A DNA stretch of 64,000 bases from Neolentinus lepideus HHB14362 ss-1 (Eukaryota > Basidiomycota > Agaricomycetes > Gloeophyllales > Gloeophyllaceae). The notes under the pieces are model-generated. The model searched no databases and was not told the DNA's origin. It saw only the letters and a list, made by a program, of their open reading frames with translations. Shown here piece by piece: positions 19,482 to 33,370 of the stretch. Within the stretch, counting starts at the first letter, position 1; every line of letters starts with the position of its first letter. The stretch is from positions 3,462 through 67,461 of the forward strand of contig KV425577.1 in assembly GCA_001632425.1 (NCBI GenBank). Direction: 5' to 3'. Made by a program: the position numbers and the translations under genes.

Positions 19482-22198
19482 CTACAACTTCTGAGGAAAC
19501 CAGTGGTCCTTAAGACTCTTCGCGACATCCTTTTCGGCCTTCGAGACAGCAGTTTTGGCTTGAGTAACACGAGGGAAATCAAGCATGTTATTGGCACTAT
19601 AAAGCCCAAGTAATAGCGAGCGGCCCTCACTGAAGAGTGGCAGCAATGACTGATCATCGGTTTCCTCTAGGATGGACGACATGATGTCAGATGATTGGGT
19701 AACCTGTGAATATGGCGTCTGAGGACGAGCTTCGCAGTCATACTGAGAACCAGTGTCCGAAAGAATATTATCATCCATAGCCATTTGATCTAGGGCGAAC
19801 TCTGCATTGCATTCTTCGTCGTCGCAATCCAAAGAGTCCATGGCTAAATGCTCCATACACAGAGATCGCTCCGGAGTAAGGCTGGTAGAGGCGGCCAGAG
19901 GAACTTTGTAATTTGGCATCAGGTACTCGACTTCGTCGTCAAACCCTTCGTCCGGGACAAGGGAGTCGGCATATAGGCTCTCCGTGTACTGCCAGTTGGT
20001 TGCGAATACCCCAACGTCATGCGTCGTGTGTTCCAGACTATAGTCCATAGTATGGTCCAGGTCTACAGCACTGTCGGGTCGCCAAGGACCAATATCCTCC
20101 ATAGCATCCGCGTCGGCAGCACCAACGTCATAGTCACCATAGTTGTATTGATGGTAAGCGAGATCAATTGCTTCCCGGTCCTCGGGGGCGCGACATTCAT
20201 AGGGTTCACGACCTTGAATATCCACTGACCTTGGAGGGAGGTGAGCGCGTAGGACACGATCGGCTTCGTAGGTCTGTAAGGCAAGATCGAGAGAGTCTGC
20301 CGATAGGCTAGGAGAGACCAGGCACTGGACCGGAAGTTCAGGATCGTTGGTTGCTTGAGGAATAAGATACACATTGTTGATTGGCTCTGGAAGATTCACA
20401 TCCAGCAGTAAAGAGTGAGTCTCGACATGCATGGCATGAAGAGACTCCGGACCAATGTGTGTACCTCCGGACGGTTCGATGGGAACCAGATGTGGTATAT
20501 CAGACCAGCAGGTTTCTTCGATTACCTGAGCATGTTCTGGATTCTCGATTGGCCCTGAAGCTGTCACATAAAGCTCCTTTGTGTCGATGGGAGGGATTAG
20601 CCGATGGGGAAAGTACTTCGAAACGGCGCCAGATAGCGTAACGTTCTTGGGTAACATCGGGTGGGCCTGAGAGGCTGACTCAGAGGGTCCAATAGACGAA
20701 CTGCGGGCATCGGAAGTAGAAGATACTTTCCCAGTCTTGCCCACATCTTCGAGGTCCCTCGTATTGGTCGACGTATTCATTTGAATCTGCTCGGTCTCGG
20801 GTTCAATATTGATACCTTGATCCAAGGGACATTGAAGGATAGGGATGTTCAACGTTACTGTACCCTCCGGAGTATGGCTGCTAAGAGAAACGGAAGATGC
20901 GTCGACAGGAAGACTGCGACCCTCGACTTCGATATCCCATACTACCGACCCGGGACCTTGTGGTTGCGGTGGTTCAGACATTTTATCGGCCGCTGACGGG
21001 ACCGACGCGCTGCTCATTTCACTGGGGTCTTGGGCCTTCTTGATACTTCGGTCCTTTAGTTTGCCGTTCGTATGAGGATGTCCAACATCGGTGTCCATTC
21101 CCTCAATAGGGGCCCCAGACTGGACAGATGAAAGCTCGGAACAGGATTCGACAAGAGACACTTTCTTTTTCTTCCGACTACCTTCGGGGATTTTGCTCTT
21201 GTTGTTCAGAAAACGGAATTCGGAAAACATGCTATCTTCCAGCCCTTCAAAAGTGTAGAACAGTATTAGACACAGCCCCGTCAAATTGCAAATGACGAAC
21301 CTTTCACTCGCTTATCTATCTTTCTAGTGACTCCGACTTTCATTGAAGCTTTACCTTTATTGAATACGCCAGACTGAGGTACAGGCTTCAACTGCACAGT
21401 GACGAGGGTTAATTCAGTTGGTATGTTGTGAAAGGGTTAGCAAAACCCTCACCGTAAGTCTATTCTTTCCCAGATTCTTCGCTGAAAACCCATTCATCAA
21501 AGCAAGGCCCGCAGGAACCTTCAGCTTTTTCGACTCTTTCTTTTTACCTCTCGACTTGATTTTACTTGTAATCCTATCGGGTTGTGACACTTCGGCGCCC
21601 TCGTCTGAATGTTCTGAAAGATCCTCTGGGATCTTCGGCTGAGTAATAGCTTTCTTGGATCGCTTACGCCCCCTCCTTTCGGCAAGCCCTGCAGACACGC
21701 TTGAACCAAGATGAACATTTGCTAAACCATGGGGAAGAACTCACTGGCATTGCGTTCCTCGCCTGAATCTGGAGTTGCGGCACGTTTACGAGGAGGCCGT
21801 GCTGAACAAGGCTTGGGGGAATTGGTCGTCTCCACTCCAGTTCTCGATACGTCCGGTTTCGAGGATTCCACAACCATCTTCCGCGAAAGTTTGGCGGCGG
21901 TACACGATTCGGGCTTCGAGGATAATCCAGAAGGGACAACAGGCTTGAAGAGGTCTTTGGTATGGGAAGGAGGAACCCTAGGCTTGAGAACAGGCGTCGC
22001 AAAGCCCGGAGCAAGTGGCTCTTTGTCGTCGTTACGAGACACTCCAGACACCGGCACCAGTACGCTCCGCGAATTGCAAGTATATCCGGAAATGTACGTT
22101 CTCTGCTCCTTGACGTATTTGGCAACAAAGCAGTCCCTGCTCAACTTTCGGCTACCGACTTTACGAAGGTTTGGTGAATTCAAGGGCTCCAGCGCCAT
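19482..22198 (-). CDS. large disordered orphan protein, function unknown
   Basis: Exons in coding order: 22198-21745, 21688-21453, 21391-21301 and 21244-19482, giving 847 residues. I do not recognise it. The N-terminal 250 residues are basic and Ser/Pro-rich, with clusters such as RRGRKRSKK and SRGKKKESKK that look like nuclear-localisation signals. Exon 3 adds another basic piece (KVGVTRKIDKRVK). The single long last exon encodes about 590 acidic, Ser-rich residues with no visible domain, ending in a short charged helix (AVSKAEKDVAKSLKD). No signal peptide or membrane segment is seen. The exon sum is in frame, so the gene looks intact. A chromatin- or cell-cycle-linked nuclear role is only a guess from composition. 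Confidence 0.75.
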
Positions 22199-22584
22199 GT
22201 TCGACCAAACGAGTTCGACAGCCCAGCGCGAGATCAAGGTTAGAGGAGAGTGTCCATTACGTGATATCCCAGTAAGTATGAAGAGCTTCATACATTATGC
22301 ATTGCTGCCATTAATACTGCCAACTCAAGGATAGACGCGGAGCGGAAGTAAATCATTTCACCCAAAATGGAAGGTCACACTACGGAGAGGTCCTATCACC
22401 AGGATTGGTCACATTAATATAATTGAAAACTTTGGTACTCGTAGAACTGAACGTGTCTAGTCGTTATATATATACATGCACATGCCTGAGGCCTGCAGGC
22501 CTGAACGTTGCTCATAGCGTATAACTGAAATACGGGTTCCTGTTCACAAGTTAACCTGCAGTCATAGTTAGCGGCGGACAACAC
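22199..22584. other. intergenic region between orphan gene and MFS gene
   Basis: These 386 bp hold the orphan promoter and the 3' end of the first transporter gene. The stretch contains a TATATATACA run near 22465. No gene is seen. Confidence 0.5.
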
Positions 22585-24954
22585 TCACTCTTTGTCTGTA
22601 AGATCGAGGAATGCATGTCGTTCTTTGTCCTTTGCTATGGCTTCATCAGACCACTCGTTCTCTCTCTTTCTTTCTTCTAATGCTTCCCGCCTCTTCCGAT
22701 TTATCCGGACGTTAATCCAGCGCATCAGAAAACAGAGGAAGAACTCTATGGCGAGTAGTATCATGATCGATAGCTTGCCTGGAATATAGTTTGGAGCGTC
22801 TCTCGATTGGAAGGTCTCCGTTCCAATGATATTCCCAAGGCTGAAAGAGACCAACGTGAGTGCATTGACCGTGACTTTCTTCGAGTAGCCGCTGATGTTG
22901 CCGACGTTGTACGCGTATATGAACGATACGGATCCCCCAAAGCAGCTAATGATATAGATCGCTGGATATCACATTCAGTCGACCGCAGAATAACGCAGGA
23001 ATGGTGTCATAGCTCACCGAAAAGGAGCGGGCCCTTTTTGTCCGTGCCATTTAAACCAATGAGGATAGCTGCTCCCACCACAGTCGGCAGGACCGTCAAA
23101 GCTAGCGGCATCATTCTTTCTCCCTACGCCACCAACATCAAGAAGGCTGTCATTCCAAGAATACTGACACGCACTATTTTATCGGACAATCGTGATAGCA
23201 GCAACAGCCAAAGTACTGCAACCAAGCCGCTTGGTGTGGAAAGGAGCAGAGTTTGTCTCGTTCTGCGAGCAGACATTAGGACTATTCCTAATTGCATCGG
23301 ATGTCGCTCACGAATAACCGAAGCTCTGGGGTCAGAATGACATTTAGACTATTCAACGTTATGAAAGGTGTCATCAATGATACTAACCTTGATGATTAGA
23401 TTGCTGACTGGATATCCCGTGAGTATTTCTCCTGAACCAGCACAGTACCAAAGAGGAACTTACAGTTGGCAAGACCACCATTGGGTATAGCGGCTATGAA
23501 CTGTAAACATCGGACATTCACCTAGTATGTTAACCAAGACTTACTGAGCATCATCATAAGGACAATTATCCAAGTCCGTATATCTGTGAAAGCTTCCCAA
23601 ACTTGTTCCTTCTTGATCTTCTTATTCTCTACACCAATTTGATCGTCTCTGACCCGTTCAAGAGCAATGATTCTTTCCCTTTCACTCAGCACCGTTGCAT
23701 GCAAGGGCGAGTCCGGTAGCCAAATGATGACTATAACCCCTACGACGATCGCCATAGCGCCGAATATCAGATATAAAATCTTCCAGGCGGGTATCCGACC
23801 ATTCGTAGCAAAAGAAATGCCCTGCGATTAATGTAAGTACTGAGAAAGTTCGCAAATGTGTGTAGGCTCACGTATGCTATGAGCCCGCCAACCACGCTGG
23901 CTGTACCACTCTACCAAGATATGTAAGGCATGATAGATGGCATGAAATTAGTAGCGAGCGTACTTGTAGGTACCACCACGCTACTCTCATGGCCTAGATG
24001 GAATGTTCAGTGAGCCTTGTGGAGCGAGTCTACTTCAATTCGCCTACCTGTTCGTTCTTCTTGTAGAACATGCCAGTAATGAGGACCTGAATTGGTGCGG
24101 CACAGGATTCCAGCATACCTAGATAGTGAGCCTATCAGGCACACGCCATACACCTACGAAGAGTGCACTAACCCAAAATGAACCGCAGGGCGAAGAACGG
24201 CCCGAATGTCGTCGGGACTGCGTGCAACATCAGAACTATGCCCCAGAGCACCACGTTAATTCCGAGGTATTTTCCCAGCCTCGTCTTCTGCGCAATATAC
24301 ATTGTCGGGAATTCCCAAACCAGAAAACCTAATCATCGCAATTCGCCCGTCGGTCAGTGTAGTGTCGGCGTGCTACTAAGCGCGGTCATACCGATATAGA
24401 AGGCCATCGCCACCAAATTGTAGTCCTGCATCAGACATCAGCACGGGAAGCATACTGAATATGTGTTCGAACATACTTGACCCTTAATTGGGAAGTCCAT
24501 GATACTGAATGAAATTAATATTTATATAGCCTTGTCGGACCTGACGCAAGTACCTGGCATAGTTCAGGGTTGTCTTATCCCTGTGATGTTATAATCATGG
24601 CTCTCAGTTCATGTTCAAACTCATAAAATAGTAGACGCACAAATATTGGTTCAAATAAACTAAGGCACACAGAGGAGGAATGATCCAGTCCTGTAAACGC
24701 ACGTCTGTCAGACAAATCAGGCAAATAGCCTGTATAAGGCTCACCAGCTTCCTTCTGACGGCGTCATAATCAGCATCGGTGAACTCGACCGTCCGATCCA
24801 CCGTCACAAGCTTCAAGGCTTCGTCACCGTCGATCGACAAGGCTGTAGACGTGAGTGTGTTCACTCGAGACTGATACCAGGCGACGCCAGTGGCGGCCTG
24901 TCCTTTGCCGCTGCTGTCACTGGATTGCATCTCAGGCTGGACTAACTGAGCCAT
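22585..24954 (-). CDS. MFS transporter, Dal5/anion:cation symporter family, copy 1
   Basis: This is a twelve-helix MFS protein of about 500 residues in many short exons. The N-terminal cytosolic part ends DYDAVRRKL before helix 1 (DWIIPPLCALVYLNQYLDKTTLNYAS). Next come MAFYIGFLVWEFPTMYIAQK, LGKYLGINVVLWGI, RFILGMLESCAAP and FYKKNEQ, typical of allantoate/nicotinate-type permeases. A central loop precedes helix 7 (MLTAIPNGGLANFSN). The C-terminal half ends with FSLGNIIGTETFQSRDAP, two helices and a charged tail. I could join all main junctions in frame, so it appears functional. The substrate is unknown; family members carry carboxylates, vitamins or allantoate. It lies in tandem with a close relative at 25661-28130. 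An ATG at 24963 would add three residues. Confidence 0.88.
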
Positions 24955-25660
24955 GATACACAAGCGAAGGGCCGAGGCAAGCGGTTTACCTCTTTCATCG
25001 CTAATTTATAAGATTGGTCAAAAATGCGTGAGGAAGATTGGCTTCTCAACTTTCCTTTCGGGACTAGCGCGCTACCGGCCTCGGCAAGGAACCTACTTAC
25101 ATACATTCATGAAATGAGATTCCCCGGGCCCGAGATTACTGCACAATCATTGAGGTTTGATTCCCACTTCGGACGATTTGCAATTGTTTGCTCGTCCCGC
25201 GAGCAGAGATGCGCGGCATATCTGGATAACGTCTGAATCGTGGGCGCCAGTGGATCACGTTGAATGAGGAAGTCAACGACAAGCTCGCGATACAAGCACC
25301 CATATGCATCACGTGCAAATGAGATCGGCGGAGCTCACGGCCCAGGACTTCGCCTGCAGTACGTCCTCCGTCCAGGTCGGACAGTACCTACTGCATCTAA
25401 CACGAGCATGTCACCTCGAGCACCTCGGTCGTGACGTGGAAGGTATTACTATCACTACTATACGCCTACTTCATTTCTACTATTATTAAGTAGCGCAATG
25501 GTCTCGGAATCTGATCAGATTTGCGGCAATGGACCATATAATTGAGACTGGTATGTCTTCCGAGTCGTCTATCAGAACCACCTAGATTGTGTACACAAAG
25601 AAGATATTCCTACGCAGATCCAATCAGAAGCTGTTCAAAAGTTCAAGGGCAGCGGCAAAC
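24955..25660. other. spacer between the tandem MFS genes
   Basis: These 706 bp hold the promoter of the first transporter gene and the 3' end of the second. Short reading frames occur but none looks coding. No repeat was found. Confidence 0.5.
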
Positions 25661-28130
25661 TCACTGTTTGTCGGTCAAGTCGGCGAACGCGTGACGCTCC
25701 CGTTCTTTCTGCAGATCTTCGTCTGTCCAACCTCTCCGAGTCTTCTCCTCTTGCAGGCGTGCTTGCTTCTTCTTGTTCATGCGGATGTTGATCCAGCGCA
25801 GCAAGAAAGAGACGCCCAGCTGTACGATAAGGAGAACCATAATAGCCGTCTTGCCCGGAATATAGTCGGGAGCATCCCTGGGCTGGAAAATCTCAGTTCC
25901 AATGATGTTACCGACACTGAACGTGGCCAGTGTCATAGCATTGATAGTGGACTATAGCTTATATTAGATAGAGTATAACAGATACGACTTTAAGCACATG
26001 CCTTCTTCGTATGGCCACTGGTGTTGCTCGCATTATAGGCATAGACTGATGACAGAGCGCTGCCGAAGGTTCCGATCAAGTATGACGCTGGGGACCGAAG
26101 TCATGGAGATGTAGCATCTGAGATGAAAGGACACTCACCGAACAACAGAACACCCTTCTGCCCGGAGTGGTTCATGCCGATCAGAATGGCTGGAGATAAA
26201 GACTATAAATGCGACAAAGTGCGGTAGAAACCAAAACATCAAACCTGCGCCAACAATAGTAGGAACGATCGCAAACACGATGGGAAGCATACGTTCACCC
26301 TGTATGATCACTTCAGCACCAACAAGACCACGATGACACTCGAGACTTGCCTTCCTGTCGGAGTACCAACCACAAAACAGGGTCATGACCGAAGCAACAG
26401 CTCCCCCCGGGGTGGAAAGGATGAGCGTTTGTTTCGAACTTTAAAAGATAGTCAGTCTCGGGCATGTGAATGGGGAAAGTTGGGATGTCGTACGTGTAGC
26501 CGAAACCTTTGATGATAATGTTGCTAACTGTACGGCAGGTGTCAATACAGAGGTTTAGTCTGCGCTACGGAAACGCTCATACAGTTGCTCAAAGCGCCGT
26601 TAGGAATACTCGCTAAACAAGGAGCAGGTAAACTTGGGGTAGTCCTCCAGGGTCCGAAAGTGCTCACTCAGCATCGTCGTCAGAACTATGAGCCATGTTC
26701 GGACGTCAAGTAGCGCCTCGATGGCTTGGTCTTTCTTCAGGTTATGGTTCTCTGTCCCTCCTTGATCATCTCTTACTCTCTCGAGGGCCGCGATACGTTC
26801 TTCCTTAGTGAGCAGTTGGGCATGGACGGGGGAGTCTGGCATCCATATCAAAATACAAATGCCGACAACAATCGCCATTCCCCCGAGAAGAATGTAGATG
26901 ATCTTGTACGGCGGGAGAACGTGACCATCAGAGAAAGACACGCCCTACGGAATGTACATCATCACCAGAGGGGAGACGACGCGTATAGGCACCACAACTC
27001 ACATAAGCAACAAATCCACCAAAGATTTGTGTAAGACCGTTCTACGAAACAGCTCAGCATCTATACGAGCACAGAATCCTCATGTACCAACCATGACATA
27101 AAACCACGAAATTCTGGATGCCTGTTTCGGCCATTAGTCGATTTCGGCGCCAGGCCTGATTGCTCTTACCTGCTCATCCTTTTTATAGAACATGGAGATA
27201 ATCAAGATCAGGAGAGGTGCGACGCAGCTCTCACACATGCCTAGTACGCATGTTTGAATGGTGATTGGAATAGCCAGGTTCTCACGACTTACCGAGCAGG
27301 AAACGGAGAGCGAAAAACCCACCAAACGAGGTCGTTGAAGCATGGAGCATTAGAATGGCACCCCACAATACTACGTTTACACCTATTGTTGCGCTTTAGA
27401 TCGGAGGCTTGGACGCGAGAGTGAGGTGAAAAGCGAAAATAATTACCGAGGTATTTGGCTACCCTCAACTTCTGAGAAATGTAGACAGTAGGGAATTCCC
27501 AGACTAAGAAGCCTAGAAATCTAGGTTTAGAGACGGTGGATCCACATTCGAATGTTACTCTTACCCAAGTAGAAGGCCATTGATACGAGATTATAGTTCT
27601 AGACAGGATATTAGAACAGTTAGGGGGATCGAAAGTCAAAGGTTGTATTACCTGTCCTGCAATAGGAAGACCCATGATACTAGAAAGAACATTAATACAC
27701 ATTGTCAGGTCCTTCGCTCGAAAGATACTTACCTAGCATAATTAAGGGATGTCTTGTCTCTGGCATAGATCACCACTGTGAGGTGAGCGTTGATATCGCA
27801 TTAACCTGGCAACTTACAGGAACTGAGTGAAGTAGACCGCAGCGCAGAGCGGCGGAATCCATAGGTCCTGGAGAAATATTATCAGGGCACGCGCTGCAAC
27901 GCGTCCAAATGGGAGAGTGTATTCACCAGTTTCCGCCTCAGCTTGCGATTGTACTCCTCGCTGAACTGTACCGTCCGCTCCTTGCCTACGAGCTGTAAAG
28001 CCTCATCACCTTCACTTGTGTCCACTTCGGAGACACTAGCGGTTGCACCGAGCTTCTCCTCCACATCCTCCTGAGAAGGAATCACCACAATCGGCTTGTC
28101 CTGAATCTTCTTCTCGTCGATAGAAGCCAT
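25661..28130 (-). CDS. MFS transporter, Dal5/anion:cation symporter family, copy 2
   Basis: This is the tandem paralogue of the gene at 22585-24954, about 510 residues, with the same order of segments. Its N-terminal part is Val/Glu-rich and ends EEYNRKLRRKL. Family motifs follow: SIMGLPIAGQ, SMAFYLGFLVWEFPTVYISQK, RFLLGMCESCVAPLLILI, FYKKDEQ, GVSFSDGHVLPPYKIIY, LIWMPDSPVHA, FSVGNIIGTEIFQPRDAP, and a final helix pair with a charged tail. The shared architecture and tail indicate local duplication followed by divergence, most of it at the N-terminus and in loops. Substrate unknown. The splice pattern appears complete, so both copies look usable. Confidence 0.9.
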
Positions 28131-28588
28131 AGATGTCGAGTGATGGACGCTAGGATGCTTCGAGGGACGTTCAGAAAACAGGGACGAAGTCAAACCTTCA
28201 CGGTGGGGATAAGCAGGCTTATAACTTAAATACTACCATATGCTTCATGGTCGTATCTTCCTGATGACGGAGGTTCTCCGGAAGGTTGAACAGTACCCGT
28301 TGACGATAAGAGGCACTAAAGTTATCCCTTGCTCATAGCAAACCGAGAGAGGGAGGTTTGGTAATGATAAGTGGAGGGAACTAGACAAAATGCCGGCATG
28401 CCGATCCTGTGCCTTAATGGTCCCTTAGCCGCGATTATAATGAACGTTCACATCGAAGTATCTGGACATCAACACTAGTCAGAGGCTGGTCTATAGGTTC
28501 TTATGAAGATACAGATACAAGCAATAATACAATAGATTGTCCCATAAAGCCCAGCCCTCACTATATCCATTGTGAGTGCACCAGATAA
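28131..28588. other. intergenic region upstream of MFS copy 2
   Basis: These 458 bp contain the second transporter's promoter and the 3' end of the thiolase gene. Nothing else is seen. Confidence 0.5.
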
Positions 28589-30037
<1,449 letters not shown>

Positions 30038-30454
30038 AGTGCGGGTGAAGATAGACCTGAGGCGGGGATAAGATGAAGATGCGGAACGTGCTGCCAGCAT
30101 TGCCCTTGAATGCTTTTATACTCCGTATAACGAATGTAAATCGATATGATAAAACCTCGGCCCAGCCCGATCGTACGAGAATAAGGTATGCAGTGGAACA
30201 AATCAGCAGCGGCCGTTCGACGTGGAATGATGTACTTCAGTCCTTTTACCTCCGCACAGGGCGTTCGTGTACGCTGTCCAGGGCATCGTGTTTATAAACT
30301 GAAACTCGGGGACAGCTGGCATAGTGCGCGGCATGTGAAATGTGCTCATGTATAGCCGGTGGTCATGCACATCTATACATGGTGTCCGCCGCGGGACTTG
30401 GAAACATAGACAAGTATATCGATACCGCATGAGATTCAAGATATATTATGGTAT
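30038..30454. other. intergenic region upstream of the thiolase
   Basis: These 417 bp hold the thiolase promoter and the 3' end of ATG10. No gene or repeat is seen. Confidence 0.5.
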
Positions 30455-31223
30455 CTACGCTCGGAGGTCCACAACACCACCGAGGACAGCGAACCACACT
30501 CTCATCCACTGAATAGGATCTTCGGTGCCGGTCCGCTGAGGCAGCTCGGTCAATATCTCCCCGATGACCTTCGGGGTCTCGCAAGGATGGATGTACCAAG
30601 ACGGCGTGCCGAGTGTAGGATGATCGCCCTGTGAAAGAAGTGGGAAAGACGAATATTCCGGAGACAACGCGAATGGAGTGATCTTGGAGGGAGGCAAGGT
30701 GTGCGGACGGAAGAGCGAAGTCCGAAGTATATCATTGAGACACAGGGGTGCACCCTCTGGCTAGTCTAAGTCAAGTGCTATTGTCTTGGAGCAAGAACAC
30801 GTACTGCTATTATGGATAGTGAAATAGAATACCGGGACCTGATACGTCGCTGAATGAACAACATATTGCCGGGCAATCAAAGTGTCCGACGCGCGGGGAT
30901 CGGACAGCACGGCATCGTCGTATTCCTCTAGTACGATCTGTCCATCGAATTCGTCTACACAACCAGAATCGTCACAACCAGTGTCTTGTCTATGCGACAA
31001 CTGAACAGTTCTCGAGAGATAGCCTAATCCAGAAGCAAACTGGAAAGCCAGTTAAGAGCATGATTGAACAAGAAGACTACAAGCGCACGGCATGCTCTAC
31101 CCAAGTCCACCCTTGCAGATGTCGCTGCGCAAGTTCATCACGGTCATTTCGTACATGTTCCAGGAGTGAAGCTTTACAAGCAATTTCGAATTGCGAGCGG
31201 CTGAGACTAGCTGGCGGCGACAT
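30455..31223 (-). CDS. ATG10: Atg10-like E2 enzyme of autophagy
   Basis: Atg10 is the E2-like enzyme that transfers Atg12 to Atg5. Exons in coding order: 31223-31089, 31039-30805 and 30756-30455, giving 223 residues, within the family range. It starts with a helix (LSRSQFEIACKA), then GWTWVEH and GYLSRTV. The Atg3/Atg10 core follows: QYVVHSATYQVPVFYFTI, a segment with PPSKITPF, and the catalytic box TPSWYIHPCETP with the HPC cysteine. It ends WMRVWFAVLGGVVDL, as expected. The family is weakly conserved, and the HPC box with the YQVP strand carries the call. It is divergent from eS1, with 188 bp between the start codons. Confidence 0.87.
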
Positions 31224-31411
31224 GAGCGTTGCGCGCAGACAGACAGGTGTGAGAACAACGTTACAGTTGCACAAATTAAGGTTCAAGCCTCGGGCGCGCG
31301 GCCTTCGCCTCATCGCGCCAGACATCCTCATAGTTCCAGTCCCAAAACATAGCCCGACCAAGTGCCGGCTATCCATCCTTTGTGATTGACAGTACGGCGT
31401 AGGGCTTCAAA

Positions 31412-32399
31412 ATGGCTGTTGGCAAGGTCTGCCTCGTCTTCTTGTTACGATACCCCCAAGACTGGTCGTTTGACCGCTGGTTATCTCCCACAGAACAAGC
31501 GTTTGTCCAAGGGTAAGAAGGGTATCAAGAAGAAGGTCGTCGACCCCTTCTCCCGCAAGGGTGCGTAGCTCTTGGCTCAGTCTGTATAGCCGACTAACAA
31601 TGCTGCAGATTGGTACGACATCAAGGCACCTTCAATCTTCGAGGTGAAGAATGCCGGCAAGACGCTCGTTAATAGGTCTTCTGGATTGAGTCAGTGATCA
31701 AGCAGTTGTCTACATTTGCAGATGCTTACGAGTTGACAGAGAACGCAAATGACTCTCTGAAGGGCCGCATCATTGAGGTCTCACTGGCCGACCTGAACAA
31801 GGATGAGGAACAGGCCTTCCGCAAGATCAAGCTACGAATTGACGAGGTCCAGGGCAAGAACTGCCTCACCAATTTCCACGGGATGGACTTCACATCCGAC
31901 AAGCTTCGGTCTCTTGTCCGGAAGTGGCAAACCCTCATCGAAGCCCACGTTGACGTCAAGACGACCGACGGCTACCTCCTCCGCCTCTTCGCCATCGGTT
32001 TCACTAAGCGCCGCCAGTCGCAAGTGAAGAAGACGACGTACGCCCAGTCTGCGCAGATTCGGGAGATTCGGAAGAAGATGTTCGAGATCATGACCCGGGA
32101 GGCGACGAGCTGCGACTTGAAGGAATTAGTGCAAAAGTTCATCCCCGAGGCGATTGGTCGTGAGATTGAGAAGGCAACGAGGAGCATATACCCCCTCCAG
32201 AACGTCTACGTCCGCAAAGCCAAAATTCTCAAGGCGCCCAAATTCGATGTTTCGAAATTGCTTGAGCTTCACGGCGAGTCGACGGATGTACGTTTTGTCC
32301 TCCTTTTTCTTATTTGCCATCTTGCTCATATGCTTGCAGGAGACTGGTACGCGGGTGGTTAAGGACTTTAAGGAACCGGAGATCCTGGAGTCGGTTTGA
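31412..32399 (+). CDS. RPS1: 40S ribosomal protein eS1 (S3Ae)
   Basis: eS1 is a small-subunit protein at the platform near the mRNA exit. Exons: 31412-31426, 31494-31560, 31609-31689, 31740-32287 and 32340-32399, giving 256 residues, the family length. The start [15 protein letters not shown] is canonical. Later motifs are [33 protein letters not shown]-type [22 protein letters not shown] and [18 protein letters not shown]. The five-codon first exon is typical of ribosomal-protein genes. The third intron (31690-31739) is confirmed by the restored [12 protein letters not shown]. Confidence 0.97.
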
Positions 32400-32656
32400 G
32401 TGTTTGCATTTGTTTCTTATGTGCTCTGTATTGCCTATGCCATCTCTCACAATATGCTACGCGGGTGAATCTATGAGCATCATGACATCCACATCTGGAA
32501 AGGTTGACCGTTGCGAGACTGACTGTGAGACCACACACTTGAGTCAGCGCTGCTGAGATGATTCAGCCTGCGCTGATTCTCACTGAAAATGATCGGTGAC
32601 GGCAAGTTTCACGATAGTGGTCAGATGCATGCACCCTTCTCTTGTCTCTGTACATC

Positions 32657-33369
32657 ATGTCTGACGTTCAATACTTGAGGGGTCTCCTGGAGGAGCATCC
32701 TGACTTCCCCAAGAAGGCACGTTGCATTCTATCGTGTCGACCGCTACGTTCGTGACTTTCGATATGCTTAGGGAATAGTATTCCTCGACATCTTCCCTAT
32801 CCTCCGGAACCCAGTCGCGTTTGAGACGCTGATCACACATTTCGTCCACCATCTGACATCTTATACAATCCCCAAGTCATCCTCGAAGAAAGTCGATGCT
32901 ATAGTCGGATTGGATGCACGAGGCTTCCTACTCGGTCCCATCATTGCTTTAAGATTAGGTGCTGCCTTCGTGCCGGTGAGGAAGAAGGGCAAGCTCCCTG
33001 GCCAATGTGTGAGCGCCACCTATGAGAAGGAGTATGGTGAAGTAAGTAAAGTGAGCTTTCAGTTGTGCGTGCTCTTTCTGATGACCCGTAGGACGTTTTC
33101 GAGATGCAAGCTGAAGGGATCAAACCCGGACAGACAGTGGTTGTAGTGGACGATCTTATGGCCACAGGTGCGTGTCTGTCCCTTTTTTTTCGCATATCTG
33201 GACCAACGTTTTGATATCCATAGGTGGTTCCGCGAAGGCTGCCGGAGAGCTAGTGGCGAAACAGGGAGGCAAGACGTTAGAGTACCTCTTCATCATAGAG
33301 TTGACATTCCTGAAGGGAGCCCAGAAGCTGGATGCACCAGTCTATTCCATTATCCAAAGCGATGATTAG
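32657..33369 (+). CDS. APT1: adenine phosphoribosyltransferase
   Basis: APRT salvages adenine to AMP with PRPP. Exons: 32657-32716, 32772-33041, 33092-33167 and 33224-33369, giving 183 residues. The PRPP loop VVVVDDLMATGGSAKAA is split by the third intron. Also present are HPDFPKKGI, VGLDARGFLLGP and KLPGQCVSATYEKEYG. The first intron (32717-32771) starts with GC; no phase-0 GT exists that would keep the frame. The stop (TAG, 33367-33369) is one base from the stop of the opposite-strand EDEM gene, so the two 3' UTRs must overlap. Confidence 0.97.
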
Positions 33370-33370
33370 A

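Noticed and set aside
21729..22334. A 201-codon plus-strand frame opposite the orphan gene
   Set aside because: It is the antisense shadow of exon 1 of the minus-strand gene, whose exons join cleanly; this one has no motif.
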